Source of the DNA: Empedobacter brevis_A
GTDB lineage: Bacteria; Bacteroidota; Bacteroidia; Flavobacteriales; Weeksellaceae
Direction of reading: 5' to 3'
NCBI RefSeq assembly: GCF_965118635.1
Contig: NZ_CBCPHV010000003.1
Location: 62,001-126,000 of the forward strand
Length of the DNA stretch: 64,000 nt
In this document: positions 45,205 to 53,481 of the stretch, one piece after another
Position numbering within the stretch: the stretch's first letter is position 1
How the letters are laid out: the number at the start of each line of letters is the position of its first letter
The notes under the pieces: generated by a model
What the model saw: only the letters and a program-made list of their open reading frames with translations
What the model was told of the DNA's origin: nothing
The model's database searches: none
Position numbers and translations under genes: made by a program

Positions 45205-45648
45205 ATGGAAACAAATTTAGAAAAACAACTACGTTATGATAAAGCTTATTTAAAAATGGCTTTTGAATGGGCTAATCTTTCTTATTGTGAACGCAAAAAA
45301 GTTGGTGCAATTATTGTTAAAAATCGAATGATTATTTCTGACGGTTACAATGGAACGCCAAGTGGTTTCGAAAATAAATGCGAAGACGAAGAAGGTAATA
45401 CAAAATGGCATGTTTTACATGCCGAAGCAAATGCTATTTTGAAATGCGCTACGTCAACCCAATCTGCAGAAGGAGCAACGTTATATATTACGCTTTCACC
45501 TTGTACAGATTGCAGTAAATTAATTTTACAAGCAGGTATAAAACGTATCGTATATATTCAACAATACAAAGATCTTTCGGGGTTAGAGTTTTTAGAAAAA
45601 GCAGGAATTAAAATTCAACAAATTACAGAAGAAGAATTATACAGTTAG
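45205..45648 (+). CDS. dCMP deaminase (zinc-dependent, ComEB-like)
   Basis: 147 residues. The zinc site is complete: HAEANAIL gives His and the catalytic Glu, and SPCTDC the two cysteines; GYNGTPSGF is the dCMP-type substrate loop. It makes dUMP for ThyA, whose gene is in this window. Eight bases after the Gcr-family gene and seven before the S41 protease, so likely one operon. Confidence 0.93.
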   Translation: METNLEKQLRYDKAYLKMAFEWANLSYCERKKVGAIIVKNRMIISDGYNGTPSGFENKCEDEEGNTKWHVLHAEANAILKCATSTQSAEGATLYITLSPCTDCSKLILQAGIKRIVYIQQYKDLSGLEFLEKAGIKIQQITEEELYS

Positions 45649-45655
45649 CATTTCA

Positions 45656-47239
45656 ATGAGAAGTTTTTTCAAAGTTATTAATATCGTATTAGTTGTCATG
45701 ATTATTTTCTTAATCGGTTTTATGGTTGGGAAAAAATATGATTTTGCGTTCGATGAGAACAAGGATATTGTAGGTTTACAATATTCGGATAATGAACAAA
45801 AAATACGACGATTAGTTTCTTTAATTGACAATGAATATGTGAATGATGTTAACTCGGATAGTTTAGTTGATGATGCGATTCGTTACATGGTTGCGAAGCT
45901 AGATCCGCATAGTACATATATTGACAAAGCTTCTGTTCAAAAAGCTGAAGAGCAACTAAAAGGTGAATTCGTCGGAATTGGAGTTCAATTTCGCATAATG
46001 AATGATACGATTGTTGTTGAACGTTCAGTGCCTGGAACAAAAAATTATGGTAAACTTGAATTTGGTGATCAATTAATCGCGGCAGATAATCAATCTTTAG
46101 TTGCAAAAGACAATAAAACAATTGAAGGTTTACTGAAAGGTAAAAATGGATCAGAAGTTAAGTTATCTGTTATTCGAGATCAAAAACCTATTTCAATTAC
46201 ACTCAATCGTACCATTGTTCCGCTTCCAACAGTTACAGGAAGAAATATGCTGACAAAAGATATTGGATATCTTAAATTAACTCGTTTCTCAGAAAATTCA
46301 GCAAAAGAAGTACACGAAGGTTTACAAAATTTATTGGATCAAGGTATGAAAACTTTAGTTTTCGATTTACGTGGAAATCCAGGTGGAATAATGCATGTTG
46401 CTGAAGAAATTGCCGATGAATTTTTGACAAAAAACGAATTAATTGTTTATACACAAGATAAACAAAAACGTAAAAAATACATCTACGCAACCAATAAAGG
46501 TCTTTTCGAGAAAGGTAAAATTTATGTCTTAATGGACGAAAATTCAGCTTCTTCAAGTGAAATTGTAGCTGGAGCTTTACAAGATTATGGTCGCGGAATT
46601 ATAGTTGGTCGTCGTTCATTCGGAAAAGGTTTGGTACAACGCGAAATTAATTTAGGTGATAATACCAAAGTTCGTTTAACAGTTGCAAATTATTACACAC
46701 CTTCTGGTCGATCTATTCAAAAACCTTTCGACAAAAAAACAGCAAAATATAGCGATGATTTGTATAAACGATTAAAATCGGGAGAATTATACAACAAAGA
46801 TTCCATAAAAATCAATAAAGATTTAGAGTTTACAGCACCTTCAGGAAAAAAAGTCTACGGAGGTGGAGGAATTATTCCTGATGAGTTTGTTGCATTAGAC
46901 ACAAACTCTGTTTCGAATTGGTTGTATTATAATCAAGATGCGAATTATTTTAATGACTTTTTATTTAAGAAAATATATTCAATTCACGACTTTTTCATGT
47001 TTCATAATGAAGCAATTTATTTGAAATATTTTAGTGCAGGAATGTATAGAAATGAATTTTTAGGCGTTTTAGGAATTCCTTCAAATGAGTTCAATCCAGT
47101 CTTTTCAACAACTGTTGATAACTACATGAAAGCAATAATAGCAGGAACATTATATGGTTCTCGTGCATTTTATGAAGTTTGGATGCCAGAGGATGAAATG
47201 ATAAAGCGTATTTTTGAACTAGAAAAAATAACGAAGTAA
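45656..47239 (+). CDS. S41 family C-terminal processing peptidase
   Basis: 527 residues: a membrane anchor (about 5-25), a PDZ domain (about 90-180, with GEFVGIGVQF), then the protease domain with RGNPGGIMHVA, the serine nucleophile in DENSASSSEIVAGAL (about 297) and the general-base Lys in RRSFGKGLVQ. Cleaves unfolded or tagged envelope proteins in the periplasm. The unusually long C-terminal part (about 150 residues beyond the core) is typical of Bacteroidota versions. Confidence 0.94.
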   Translation: MRSFFKVINIVLVVMIIFLIGFMVGKKYDFAFDENKDIVGLQYSDNEQKIRRLVSLIDNEYVNDVNSDSLVDDAIRYMVAKLDPHSTYIDKASVQKAEEQLKGEFVGIGVQFRIMNDTIVVERSVPGTKNYGKLEFGDQLIAADNQSLVAKDNKTIEGLLKGKNGSEVKLSVIRDQKPISITLNRTIVPLPTVTGRNMLTKDIGYLKLTRFSENSAKEVHEGLQNLLDQGMKTLVFDLRGNPGGIMHVAEEIADEFLTKNELIVYTQDKQKRKKYIYATNKGLFEKGKIYVLMDENSASSSEIVAGALQDYGRGIIVGRRSFGKGLVQREINLGDNTKVRLTVANYYTPSGRSIQKPFDKKTAKYSDDLYKRLKSGELYNKDSIKINKDLEFTAPSGKKVYGGGGIIPDEFVALDTNSVSNWLYYNQDANYFNDFLFKKIYSIHDFFMFHNEAIYLKYFSAGMYRNEFLGVLGIPSNEFNPVFSTTVDNYMKAIIAGTLYGSRAFYEVWMPEDEMIKRIFELEKITK

Positions 47240-48127
47240 ATGCTGTGGAAAGATGCTTTGTATGACTATCAAATGTATCTGAAATTAGAAAAAAGAGTTT
47301 CTGCCAATACAATTGAAGGTTATCTACGTGATATTCAAAAATTAATTAATTATTCAGACAAACAGCCTTTAGATTATTCACAAGATGATTTGAGGGATTT
47401 TATACACGATTTTGCGTCAAGTGAATATAGCGTTCGTTCGCAAGCGCGTGTTATTTCTGGGCTGAAAAGTTTTTTTGGTTACTTACAACTCGAAGATTTT
47501 AGAGAAGATAATCCGACTTCTTTGCTTGAAACACCAAAAATAGGAATGAAACTTCCTGATGTTCTTTCGGAAAAAGAAATTGATAAAATGATTGAGGTAA
47601 TTGATCTTTCAAAACCAGAAGGGCAACGTAATCGAGCAATAATTGAAGTGCTTTATGGTTGCGGTTTGCGTGTTTCAGAATTAATAAATCTCAAAATCTC
47701 TGATCTATTTTTTGATGATGGTTTTATTCGAGTAATCGGAAAAGGAAATAAACAAAGATTAGTTCCAATTAGCGATTATACGATAAAATATATTAACTTG
47801 TATAAAGATAGTATTCGTATTCATGTGCCTATACAAATAGGTTTTGAGGATTTTTTATTCTTGAATAGACGAGGAAAAAGCCTAACACGAGTGATGATTT
47901 TTACAATTGTAAAAGAATTGTCGATAATTGCTGGAGTGAAAAAAACAATTAGTCCGCATACATTTCGTCATTCTTTTGCAACTCATTTGTTGAAAAATGG
48001 AGCAGATCTTCGTGCAATTCAATTGATGTTGGGACATGAAAGTATTACAACGACAGAAATTTATACGCATGTTGATCAAGAATTTATTCGAGATGCGATT
48101 ATAAAATTTCATCCAAGAAATAAATAA
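47240..48127 (+). CDS. xerD: Tyrosine recombinase XerD
   Basis: 295 residues. N-terminal core-binding SAM-like domain (1-95), catalytic domain with Arg in YGCGLRVSEL, the HxxR block SPHTFRHSFATHLL, LGHESITTTEIYTHV with the nucleophile Tyr. Resolves chromosome dimers at dif together with FtsK; XerC is not in the window and some Bacteroidota use one Xer. The ATG follows directly on the stop of the protease gene, so translation is coupled. A phage integrase is unlikely given the neighbourhood. Confidence 0.93.
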   Translation: MLWKDALYDYQMYLKLEKRVSANTIEGYLRDIQKLINYSDKQPLDYSQDDLRDFIHDFASSEYSVRSQARVISGLKSFFGYLQLEDFREDNPTSLLETPKIGMKLPDVLSEKEIDKMIEVIDLSKPEGQRNRAIIEVLYGCGLRVSELINLKISDLFFDDGFIRVIGKGNKQRLVPISDYTIKYINLYKDSIRIHVPIQIGFEDFLFLNRRGKSLTRVMIFTIVKELSIIAGVKKTISPHTFRHSFATHLLKNGADLRAIQLMLGHESITTTEIYTHVDQEFIRDAIIKFHPRNK

Positions 48128-48147
48128 TAACCACTAATCTAATAAAG

Positions 48148-48666
48148 ATGATAAAATCGTTTAAATTTTGCCCGAATTGTGGACATTCTATTGATCGTTT
48201 TGATTTTAGAAGAATGTCTTGTAACAATTGTGATTTGGTTTATTATCAGAATGTAGCGGCAGCTGTAGCAGTTATTTTAAAAAAGGAAGATAAAATTCTT
48301 TTCACAGTTCGTAATAAAGATCCCAAAAAAGGAATGTTAGATTTAGCAGGAGGATTTACAGATCCCGATGAACCTGCAGAAAGAACTTGCCAGAGAGAAC
48401 TTGAAGAGGAATTAGGAATAACAATTCCTTTAGAAAACTTTGAATACTTTACATCTCAACCAAATAATTACGAATACAAAGGGATTCCATATAAAACATG
48501 CGATTTAGCTTTTATAGCTAATTTTCCTGATGAAGAAATTATTTTAGAAAAAAAAGAAATAGCAGATGTGAAATGGGTTTCCATCAACGAAATTAATTTA
48601 GACGATATAGGTTTTGATTCTTTGAGAAAAGTGGTGGAAATGTATATTAATTCTTTAAATAATTAA
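48148..48666 (+). CDS. Nudix hydrolase with an N-terminal zinc ribbon
   Basis: 172 residues. A four-cysteine zinc ribbon (FCPNCGHS and MSCNNC) precedes a perfect Nudix box, GX5EX7REUXEEXGU, at GFTDPDEPAERTCQRELEEELGI in outline. The layout resembles the NudC-type NADH pyrophosphatases but is much shorter, so the substrate (NADH, a nucleoside diphosphate derivative or a capped RNA) is open. It follows xerD on the same strand. Confidence 0.9.
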   Translation: MIKSFKFCPNCGHSIDRFDFRRMSCNNCDLVYYQNVAAAVAVILKKEDKILFTVRNKDPKKGMLDLAGGFTDPDEPAERTCQRELEEELGITIPLENFEYFTSQPNNYEYKGIPYKTCDLAFIANFPDEEIILEKKEIADVKWVSINEINLDDIGFDSLRKVVEMYINSLNN

Positions 48667-48674
48667 GAAATATA

Positions 48675-49199
48675 ATGAAAAAAATAGCATTACTAAGCGT
48701 ATTGTTTTTAACAATTGTTTCATGTACTACACAAAATGTAGCGGTTGATTATGACCGTGATTTTGATTTTGAAACAAACAGAACTTATGCGTTCACACAA
48801 ACAGGAAATTTAGGTTTAAATGATTTAGATTCTTCCAGATTATATTCATCGATAGAAAAAGGTATGTTATACAGAGGTTTTCAGAAATCGAATGATGGAA
48901 TTTTAACAGTTCATGTAAAGCCAGAAGAATATGTTTCGAAACAACAAAATTCTAATGTTGGAATTGGAATGGGAACGGGCGGTTATGGTTTTGGAGGTGG
49001 CGTTTCTGTCGGAATTCCGATTATGTCTCAAAAATTAAATCAAAATTATACCATCTCAATGACAAATGCAGGAAGATTGGTTTGGGAAGGAACGTTGAAA
49101 ATTCAAATGCCATTGAAAGCTTCTCCAGAAGTTCGAGCAGCGAATATTCAGAAAGGTGTAACGAAATTATTACAAAAATTTCCTCCTAAAAAGAAATAA
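48675..49199 (+). CDS. DUF4136 family lipoprotein
   Basis: 174 residues with a lipobox (TIVSC). The sequence VAVDYDRDFDFETNRTYAFTQ and the C-terminal RAANIQKGVTKLLQKFPP are typical of DUF4136 proteins. Probably anchored in the outer membrane; function unknown. Glycine-rich central loop. Confidence 0.85.
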   Translation: MKKIALLSVLFLTIVSCTTQNVAVDYDRDFDFETNRTYAFTQTGNLGLNDLDSSRLYSSIEKGMLYRGFQKSNDGILTVHVKPEEYVSKQQNSNVGIGMGTGGYGFGGGVSVGIPIMSQKLNQNYTISMTNAGRLVWEGTLKIQMPLKASPEVRAANIQKGVTKLLQKFPPKKK

Positions 49200-49200
49200 C

Positions 49201-49233
49201 AAAAAACCTTGAGATATTTTCTCAAGGTTTTTT
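49201..49233. terminator. Bidirectional terminator
   Basis: AACCTTGAGA/TCTCAAGGTT stem with A and T runs; it touches the stop of the converging GNAT gene. Confidence 0.8.
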
Positions 49234-49708
49234 ATTGTAATTTAAAAATTAATTCATTTTCTTCTGATTGTTGAAGCTTGCTTTTTTCTAAAAGTTTCAA
49301 TGTTTCAGGTTGATTTGCATTTGCTTTTGCAGCAATTTTATCCAATTTCAATTCATTTTTAGCATAATCAACAATCGCGTTTATAACTTCTGTTCCGTAA
49401 CCTTTATTTTGAAATTTGCGTTTTAAACGAATGTTGATAACTGCACCATATTTCGTTTGACGTAAACCGCCCCAACCAACAAATCTTCCACTTTTTTTCT
49501 CGTGAACTCCCCAAAGACCAAAACCAAATTCTTGGTAATGTTTTTCCATATTTTCGATGAAAAACCTTGCTTCGTCCTCAGATTTATACGGTTTTTCGTT
49601 GACGATTTTCATCAATTCTTTGTCAGAATTTAATTGAAATAACTCGAATGAATCAATCTCAAAAAACTCTCGTAAGACCAAACTTTTTGTTTCGCAAATA
49701 ACTTTCAT
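49232..49708 (-). CDS. GNAT family N-acetyltransferase (RimJ/RimL-like)
   Basis: 158 residues. ETKSLVLREFFEIDSFELFQL at the start, then the acetyl-CoA loop region RLKRKFQNKGYGTEVINAIVDYA (Q-x-x-G-x-G pattern in outline) and the Asn-rich late strand AKANANQPETLKLLEK. Acetylates a protein N-terminus or small amine; the substrate is unknown. Confidence 0.88.
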   Translation of the reverse strand: MKVICETKSLVLREFFEIDSFELFQLNSDKELMKIVNEKPYKSEDEARFFIENMEKHYQEFGFGLWGVHEKKSGRFVGWGGLRQTKYGAVINIRLKRKFQNKGYGTEVINAIVDYAKNELKLDKIAAKANANQPETLKLLEKSKLQQSEENELIFKLQ

Positions 49709-49727
49709 TAAAACTTTTTAGTTCCTG

Positions 49728-49735
49728 CAAAGTTA
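49728..49735 (-). promoter_or_regulatory. Minus-strand -7 box of the GNAT gene
   Basis: TAACTTTG on the minus strand, 20 bases before the start. Confidence 0.5.
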
Positions 49736-49753
49736 CTTCGATTTAGAGAATAA

Positions 49754-49784
49754 AAAAAGTCTTACATTTTGATGCAAGACTTTT
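49754..49784 (-). terminator. Terminator after the coiled-coil lipoprotein gene
   Basis: AAAAGTCTT/AAGACTTTT stem just beyond the stop, T run on the minus strand. Confidence 0.65.
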
Positions 49785-49789
49785 GTTAA

Positions 49790-50314
49790 TTATTTTTTTC
49801 CAGTTTTTGCTGGAGTTGTTGCTTTAGGAGGAGTCGCTGTAGCTTCCGAAACTTTTTGATTAATCTCTTGTGTTAAGATTTGTCTTTTTAGATTGAATAT
49901 TTCAGTGTCTTTTTGATCAATTCTCGCATCCAAATCTTTTACTTTCTGTGTCAAATCTGCAACTTGTTTTTCTTTTTCATTCAATTGCGTGTAGAAAAGT
50001 TTCGATTTTTCTCCAGAACTATTCAATGCAGAATATAATTCTTGCAAATTAGTATCGTGTTCTTTTTGAGCGATTCTAATCATAGATTGCGCATTCGACA
50101 AAGCTGTATCTTTGATGTATAATTCGCTTTTTGCTTTAGCTAAATCTTTTTCAAGTGTTTCGATTTTCAAATTTGCTAATGTCAAATCTTTAGATGTATT
50201 CGATTGTTCGTCTAAAGCTTTGTAATAGTTAGCTTCCAATTCTTGGTGTTGTTTCTGAGGAACGCAACTTGCAACTGCAAAAAGAGTGAAACAACAAAGT
50301 ACAATTTTTTTCAT
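49790..50314 (-). CDS. Coiled-coil lipoprotein of unknown function
   Basis: 174 residues: lipobox AVASC, then about 125 residues of continuous coiled coil (heptads around LANLKIETLEKDLAKAKSEL and KEKQVADLTQKVKDLDARI), and a Pro/Thr/Lys tail. Likely an outer-membrane or periplasmic spacer protein. It resembles the helical part of some OmpA-linked lipoproteins but lacks the OmpA domain. It lies ten bases after the exonuclease III gene on the same strand. Confidence 0.8.
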   Translation of the reverse strand: MKKIVLCCFTLFAVASCVPQKQHQELEANYYKALDEQSNTSKDLTLANLKIETLEKDLAKAKSELYIKDTALSNAQSMIRIAQKEHDTNLQELYSALNSSGEKSKLFYTQLNEKEKQVADLTQKVKDLDARIDQKDTEIFNLKRQILTQEINQKVSEATATPPKATTPAKTGKK

Positions 50315-50324
50315 TTATATAATC

Positions 50325-51089
50325 TTAAACGTCTAATTCTAATAAAACAGGGCAATGATCCGAGTGTTTTGCATCTGGTAAAATCGTTGCTCTTGTCATG
50401 TTTTTTTCTAATGTATTACTTACCATATTGTAATCAATTCTCCAACCCTTGTTATTGTTACGCGCATTTGCACGGTAAGACCACCATGAATAATGATGAG
50501 GTTCTTTTACAAAATAACGAAAAGAATCAATCATATTACATTCATCAAGAAAAGCAGTCATCCATTCTCTTTCGACAGGAAGAAAACCAGAAACTTTTGC
50601 ATTACGAACAGGATCGTGAATATCAATTGCTTCGTGACAAATATTATAATCACCACAAATTACAATGTTTGGATGTGTGATTTTAAGTTCTTTGATATAA
50701 TCTTTGAAATCTTCACAAAATTGTAATTTAAAGTCTAAGCGATCGATATTTGTTCCACTTGGTAAATATAAACTAATTACAGAAACATTATCAAAATCAA
50801 GTCTTAAAACGCGACCTTCTCTGTCAATATAATCTATTCCAGTACCTATTTGTACATGATTTGGTTTTATCTTCGAGAAAATAGCAACTCCGCTGTATCC
50901 TTTTTTCTCAGCTGCATGCCAATAAATGTGGTAACCCAAATCTTCGAAAGGCTTTGTGTCCACTTGTTCTTGCATTGCTTTAGTTTCCTGAATACAAAGA
51001 ATATCTGGTTGTGCAGCTTCTAACCATTCAACCAAACCTTTTGTCATCGCAGCGCGAATTCCATTTACATTGTAACTGATGATTTTCAT
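50325..51089 (-). CDS. xth: Exodeoxyribonuclease III
   Basis: 254 residues of the AP endonuclease/ExoIII fold. NVNGIRAA at the start, CIQETKA with the metal-binding Glu, VISLYLPSG with the catalytic Tyr, ICGDYNICHEAIDIHDP, and SDHCPVLLEL with the catalytic His. Cuts at abasic sites in base-excision repair. Monomeric, cytoplasmic. Confidence 0.96.
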   Translation of the reverse strand: MKIISYNVNGIRAAMTKGLVEWLEAAQPDILCIQETKAMQEQVDTKPFEDLGYHIYWHAAEKKGYSGVAIFSKIKPNHVQIGTGIDYIDREGRVLRLDFDNVSVISLYLPSGTNIDRLDFKLQFCEDFKDYIKELKITHPNIVICGDYNICHEAIDIHDPVRNAKVSGFLPVEREWMTAFLDECNMIDSFRYFVKEPHHYSWWSYRANARNNNKGWRIDYNMVSNTLEKNMTRATILPDAKHSDHCPVLLELDV

Positions 51090-51202
51090 AGTAAGCGAAA
51101 TTACTAAATATTTATGACGGATTGATTTATAATGATAAATAAAGTGAATATTTTTTGTAACTTTTTAGAAGTTAATACGTCTATTTAATAAAAGACATCA
51201 AT

Positions 51203-51958
51203 ATGAAATACATTTTTCTTCCAATTTTAATATTCAGTTCGTTAGGATTTGCGAGTTGTTCGGTTGATTTGAATTCTAAATCACCAGCTTCTAATTATTT
51301 AGATCGAGTAGAAGCGAGTAATAATACGGTTACAGAAACACGTAAGATATCTTCTTTTGAAGGAATTAGTGTAAGTAGTGCGATTAGTGTGACGGTTTCG
51401 GATGGAAGCTATAATGGTGAAATATCTGTTGAAGCGCCAGATAATATAATGAATAGAATTACAACTGAAGTGAAAAATGGAGTGTTGGTGATGAAAATTA
51501 ATGGAACAGTAAACTTGAAAAACACTTCTATTAAAATAAAATTCCCGCATCAAAAATTACGTTCTTTTGATCTTTCAGGAGCTACAAGTGTAACTGTTTT
51601 GCCTACGCAGAAAGTAGAAAAAATGGCTGTTGATTTATCTGGAGCAAGTAATCTGAAATTAGATGTGGTGTCGAATTCTATTACGGTAGATAATTCAGGT
51701 GCATCAAGTATGAAGATTTCTGGAAATGTACAAGATTTGAATATTTCGGTTTCGGGAGCTTCTTCATTTGTTGGAAAAGAATTGAAAGCGGCGAATGTAG
51801 TTGTTGATTGTTCTGGTGCAAGTTCTACAACAGTTTGGGCAGTGAATAGTTTGACGGCTGATAGTTCTGGAGCAAGTTCTGTTCGTTATGTAGACGAAAA
51901 TGGTTTACAAACAAAAGTGAGTTCTTCTGGAATGTCTTCTATTAAACGAATAAATTAA
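51203..51958 (+). CDS. DUF2807 (GIN domain) lipoprotein
   Basis: 251 residues with a lipobox (GFASC). The beta-helix-like GIN repeats are clear: FEGISVSSAISVTVSDG, SFDLSGATSV, VDLSGASNLKLDV, DNSGASSMKISG, DCSGASSTTV and SSGASSVRYV, each close to the pattern SGASS. Common surface or periplasmic protein of Bacteroidota, possibly adhesive. No precise function known. A single-gene unit with its own terminator. Confidence 0.88.
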   Translation: MKYIFLPILIFSSLGFASCSVDLNSKSPASNYLDRVEASNNTVTETRKISSFEGISVSSAISVTVSDGSYNGEISVEAPDNIMNRITTEVKNGVLVMKINGTVNLKNTSIKIKFPHQKLRSFDLSGATSVTVLPTQKVEKMAVDLSGASNLKLDVVSNSITVDNSGASSMKISGNVQDLNISVSGASSFVGKELKAANVVVDCSGASSTTVWAVNSLTADSSGASSVRYVDENGLQTKVSSSGMSSIKRIN

Positions 51959-51992
51959 TAGTTTTTGTTTAATATAATTTAGTTTTAATAAT

Positions 51993-52025
51993 AAAAAAAT
52001 CGGATGAATTTCATCCGATTTTTTT
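51993..52025. terminator. Bidirectional terminator
   Basis: AATCGGATGAA/TTCATCCGATT stem with A and T tails between converging genes. Confidence 0.85.
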
Positions 52026-52040
52026 GTATCATATGCTTTA

Positions 52041-53456
52041 TTAGAATTGCCAACCTAATGTCAATAAAAATAAATTATTGTCTAATTTAACTTTTGGAGC
52101 ATAAGTTTCTGGTAAAGTAACAAAGTAATGTTTATTTAGTTTGTTGTCATAATCTGGATCGATATAATCTGTACCACCGATTAATTGTTTATACTTTTGA
52201 GTTTGGTATTGATAAGCTGCATCAATATAGAATCCACCAAAATCATATCCTAAACCAAAACTTACACGATTAATGTCTCCTTGAAATGCTTTTGATAAAA
52301 CAGCTGCATTTGTTACATCATTGTTTTCGTTCGTAATATCCATCGAAAAATCTTTATAAGGAGATGTGATATAATTATAACCTGCTCTTACTTTGAAACG
52401 ATCGATACGGTATTCAGAACCAATTCTAATTTCGCTAGAATTTTTAACAAAATCATTGATGAAGTTATTGTCTTCGCTTAAATATCGAGTTGGTTTTAAT
52501 TTAGTGTCATTGTTCATGTGATAAGTATAATCTGCTCCAACGGATAAATTTTTACCTACCACAAAACCTAAACTTCCTACTAATCGTCCACCACGGGTCA
52601 TATCATAGCTAGTTGAATACATGTAATAAGATTCTACAGAAGTTCCATTATTGATGAAGTTTGCTGAGTAAAAATCTTTATCTATATTATACCATACAGG
52701 AGAATGATAAGCAGCTCCTAAACGTACATTATGGTTAATTTTGTAGATTGTTCCTAAAGAGAAAGAGAATCCTTGCCCATTTTCATTATAAGGAGCACCA
52801 TCTGCATTGTAAACATATGTATAGCCATTATCATTGTTACGTTCAGCATATTGTTCATATGCAGAATAATTGGTTTCATGGAAATTTAATCCAAGACCAA
52901 AATAGACTTTATCATCATAACTTGTACCTAAGTTAACAGAGAATTTAGATTTATATCCGTCAATATCTTTTAAATATCCACCGAAAGTTCCGTTAGGATT
53001 ATTAAAATTTATATTTTCATTTGTTCCGATTGATGAATAATTATCTAAACGTTGATTAAGATAAGCTAAACCAACTGTGAAACGATTCCATTTAGAAGCA
53101 TCATTTGCAAAAACGAATGTTCCACCAAATTGTTGAAAATCAAAATTACTATCAGATTCTTTTAACTTTGTACCAAAAGTTGTTGTGTTCTTAAAACTAG
53201 ATACACCAGCAGTTACTTGTACATCAGAATTTATTGCTACTCCCAATCCAGCAGGGTTTTGTTCTACAGAGTTTATATCACTTCCTAATGCACCAACAGC
53301 TCCTCCAACACCAATATATTTAGCGTTTCCACTGTTAATATCTTGCGAGTATAAATTTATAGCATTTGTTGAATATTGAGTTTCGTACCCTTTATTTTGT
53401 TGTGCAAAAGCCAATGTACCAACTAAGGTACAAAGGCTTAATAATATTTTTTTCAT
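52041..53456 (-). CDS. OmpP1/FadL/TodX family outer-membrane transporter
   Basis: 471 residues with a Sec signal peptide (LAFAQ) and a 14-strand-type barrel ending LLTLGWQF. The N-terminal GVGGAVGALGSDINSVEQNPAGLG is the FadL hatch-type signature with the NPAG motif. It may import fatty acids or other hydrophobic compounds. It lies 25 bases downstream of the repeat-rich lipoprotein gene on the same strand and may share its transcript. Confidence 0.9.
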   Translation of the reverse strand: MKKILLSLCTLVGTLAFAQQNKGYETQYSTNAINLYSQDINSGNAKYIGVGGAVGALGSDINSVEQNPAGLGVAINSDVQVTAGVSSFKNTTTFGTKLKESDSNFDFQQFGGTFVFANDASKWNRFTVGLAYLNQRLDNYSSIGTNENINFNNPNGTFGGYLKDIDGYKSKFSVNLGTSYDDKVYFGLGLNFHETNYSAYEQYAERNNDNGYTYVYNADGAPYNENGQGFSFSLGTIYKINHNVRLGAAYHSPVWYNIDKDFYSANFINNGTSVESYYMYSTSYDMTRGGRLVGSLGFVVGKNLSVGADYTYHMNNDTKLKPTRYLSEDNNFINDFVKNSSEIRIGSEYRIDRFKVRAGYNYITSPYKDFSMDITNENNDVTNAAVLSKAFQGDINRVSFGLGYDFGGFYIDAAYQYQTQKYKQLIGGTDYIDPDYDNKLNKHYFVTLPETYAPKVKLDNNLFLLTLGWQF

Positions 53457-53481
53457 TATGTATATAATCTAGATCAATCTA

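Noticed and set aside
47240..48127. Phage or integrative-element integrase
   Set aside because: The coupled core-gene context and typical XerD motifs point to the housekeeping recombinase.
50243..50726. Plus-strand frames across the exonuclease III gene
   Set aside because: They are antisense shadows of xth and the coiled-coil lipoprotein gene, with no signal, motif or promoter.
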